A DNA stretch of 7,411 bases. It comes from Candidatus Omnitrophota bacterium. Its GTDB lineage: Bacteria; Ratteibacteria; UBA8468; B48-G9; JAFGKM01. Positions 6,215 through 7,411 of this stretch are shown here, in pieces (the stretch's first letter is position 1; each line of letters begins with the position of its first letter). The stretch is from NCBI GenBank assembly GCA_023819365.1, contig JAMWBP010000025.1:1-7411 (forward strand), written 5' to 3'. A model generated the notes under the pieces. That model ran no database searches. It worked only from the letters and a program-made list of their open reading frames with translations, and had not been told where the DNA came from. The position numbers and the translations under genes were made by a program.

Positions 6215-6220
6215 AAGGAG
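6215..6220 (+). promoter_or_regulatory. Ribosome binding site selecting the start of aminotransferase 2
   Basis: AAGGAG lies five bases before the ATG at 6226. A second in-frame ATG at 6211 overlaps this site and has no ribosome site of its own, so 6226 is preferred. It gives the family-like N-terminus MEKLAIEGGRPV. Confidence 0.7.
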
Positions 6221-6225
6221 ATGAT

Positions 6226-7411
6226 ATGGAGAAATTGGCAATAGAAGGTGGAAGACCTGTGAGAAAGAAAGGGATGCCCCCAAGGATAATGTTTGATGAG
6301 AAGGAGAAAATTGCTGCCTTAAGGGTAATTGAAAAATGTCTGAAAGGTAACCAGACGCTTGATAGATATGGTGGTGTTGAGGTTGATGCATATGAAAAGG
6401 AATTTGCAAGGTTTTTTGGAGTGAAATTTGCCACTGCTGTTAGTTCAGGGACTGCAGCAGTACACTCTGCAATTGCAGCACTACAACTTGAGCCGGGAAG
6501 TGAAATTATTACTACACCTATCACAGACCCCGGAACTGTCTCGCCTATCATTTTTCAACAGTGTATTCCTGTGTTTGCAGATGTGGAGTATGAAACACTT
6601 AATATCTCTCCTCACTCAATTGAGAAAAATATCACAGATAAAACAAAGGCAGTTATTGTGGTCCATCTGGCAGGAACACCGGCAAGGATAGATGAGATAG
6701 TGGAAATAGCCGGAAGATATAATCTCTATGTAATTGAGGATTGTGCTCAAGCACACGGTGTTAAATATAAAGGGAGATATGCAGGTAGTTTTGGCGATAT
6801 AGGCGTTTTCAGTTTGATGAGCGGGAAGCATACTACAAGTGGTGGGCAGGGTGGTATGGTGATTACAAACAATGAGACATTTTACTGGAATGCCAAAAGG
6901 TTTGCTGACAGAGGGAAACCATTTAATTCAGATGAGCCAACAAATCTCTTTGCAGGGCTTAACTACAGGATGACAGAACTTGAGGCAGCAATAGGAAGAG
7001 AACAACTAAAGAAACTTAAAAAGATTCAGACAAAAAGGATGCGGATATATGAAGAACTTAAAAATGGATTTGAAAAAAATCTTGGTGCTTTCAAGTTGTG
7101 GAAGGTCCTGCCTTATTCTCAATCTAATCCCTGGTTTTGTTTTATATGGATTGATAAGGGGAAACTTTTAGTTGATAAATCAGACCTTGCAAAGGCGTTA
7201 TTGGCAGAGGGTATACCTGTTGGTGCGCACTATGTGGTTCCTATGTATAAACAAAAATGGATAAAAGAAAAGAATACATTTGGAAAATCACAACTTCCCT
7301 GGAGTTTACCGGGAGTAAGAGAGATAAGATATGAAGGAAGTTGTCCTGAAGCAGAAAGGGCATTATCAGACCATATGACACTATATATACATGAGGGATG
7401 GAGTAAAAAAG
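6226..7411 (+). CDS. DegT/DnrJ/EryC1/StrS-type aminotransferase 2 (runs off the right edge)
   Basis: There are 395 codons without a stop, probably nearly the whole protein (family usually about 370-430). Landmarks: LAIEGGRPVRKKGMPP (4-19), SSGTAAVHSA with G75-T76 for the PLP phosphate, IEDCAQAHG with D172 and Q175, and FGDIGVFSLMSGK201, whose K201 is the internal Schiff-base lysine. These are followed by GGQGGMVITNNE and GLNYRMTELEAAIGREQLKKL, the usual small-domain entry and dimer region. The set predicts a functional fold-type I enzyme acting on a keto-sugar, inosose or similar substrate. Its N-terminal LAIEGGRPV resembles glutamine:scyllo-inosose-type aminotransferases, a weak hint only. 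It begins 23 bases after aminotransferase 1 and is clearly a different subfamily, not a recent duplicate. Further operon genes may follow; in related settings a Gfo/Idh/MocA dehydrogenase is common, but none is visible here. Confidence 0.9.
   Translation, partial: MEKLAIEGGRPVRKKGMPPRIMFDEKEKIAALRVIEKCLKGNQTLDRYGGVEVDAYEKEFARFFGVKFATAVSSGTAAVHSAIAALQLEPGSEIITTPITDPGTVSPIIFQQCIPVFADVEYETLNISPHSIEKNITDKTKAVIVVHLAGTPARIDEIVEIAGRYNLYVIEDCAQAHGVKYKGRYAGSFGDIGVFSLMSGKHTTSGGQGGMVITNNETFYWNAKRFADRGKPFNSDEPTNLFAGLNYRMTELEAAIGREQLKKLKKIQTKRMRIYEELKNGFEKNLGAFKLWKVLPYSQSNPWFCFIWIDKGKLLVDKSDLAKALLAEGIPVGAHYVVPMYKQKWIKEKNTFGKSQLPWSLPGVREIRYEGSCPEAERALSDHMTLYIHEGWSKK

Noticed and set aside
6099..6551. 150-codon minus strand ORF spanning the junction of the two aminotransferases
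   Set aside because: It is antisense to two well-supported genes and its protein has no recognisable family pattern.

Overview
The window is AT-rich bacterial DNA (roughly 40% G+C by eye) with compact genes, mixed ATG/GTG starts and good Shine-Dalgarno sequences. It combines a URO-D-superfamily protein, an ACMSD-type amidohydrolase, two DegT/StrS-type aminotransferases, a cupin-AraC regulator and an 'AAAPSQ'-type glucosamine-6-phosphate deaminase. That mix is familiar from the PVC group and neighbouring candidate phyla (Omnitrophota-like, Lentisphaerota). This placement is an inference from gene content with low confidence.

Left part (1-1153) is a worn junction. The 3' end of a DDE integrase/transposase gene runs off the left edge on the + strand. 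It abuts, tail to tail, a glucosamine-6-phosphate deaminase-like gene (56-915, - strand) that carries a one-base frameshift just before its active-site motif. After a short AT-rich gap there is a 34-codon remnant of an AraC-family C-terminus on the + strand (1049-1153). Its stop codon overlaps the start of the next gene.

Middle part (1153-3016): a QueG-like protein with two predicted [4Fe-4S] clusters (+ strand) converges on, and overlaps by 15 bp, a complete AraC-family regulator (- strand). The 124-bp gap to the divergent operon holds three things: a 10-bp-arm palindrome at the regulator's start codon, two near-identical 13-bp direct repeats spaced exactly 21 bp, and a -35/-10 pair with 17-bp spacing. 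This is the layout expected for an AraC-type activator controlling the neighbouring operon.

Right part (3017-7411) is one tightly packed + strand operon: amidohydrolase, URO-D-like protein (2-bp gap), DegT-type aminotransferase 1 (11-bp overlap, interrupted by an in-frame TAA) and DegT-type aminotransferase 2 (23-bp gap, cut by the window edge with no stop yet). The set looks like a small-molecule pathway, plausibly for an amino sugar or aminocyclitol, under substrate-responsive AraC control. The substrate cannot be read from the sequence. Two genes in 7.4 kb are each broken by a single-base change, so either real decay or sequencing/assembly error has to be considered.
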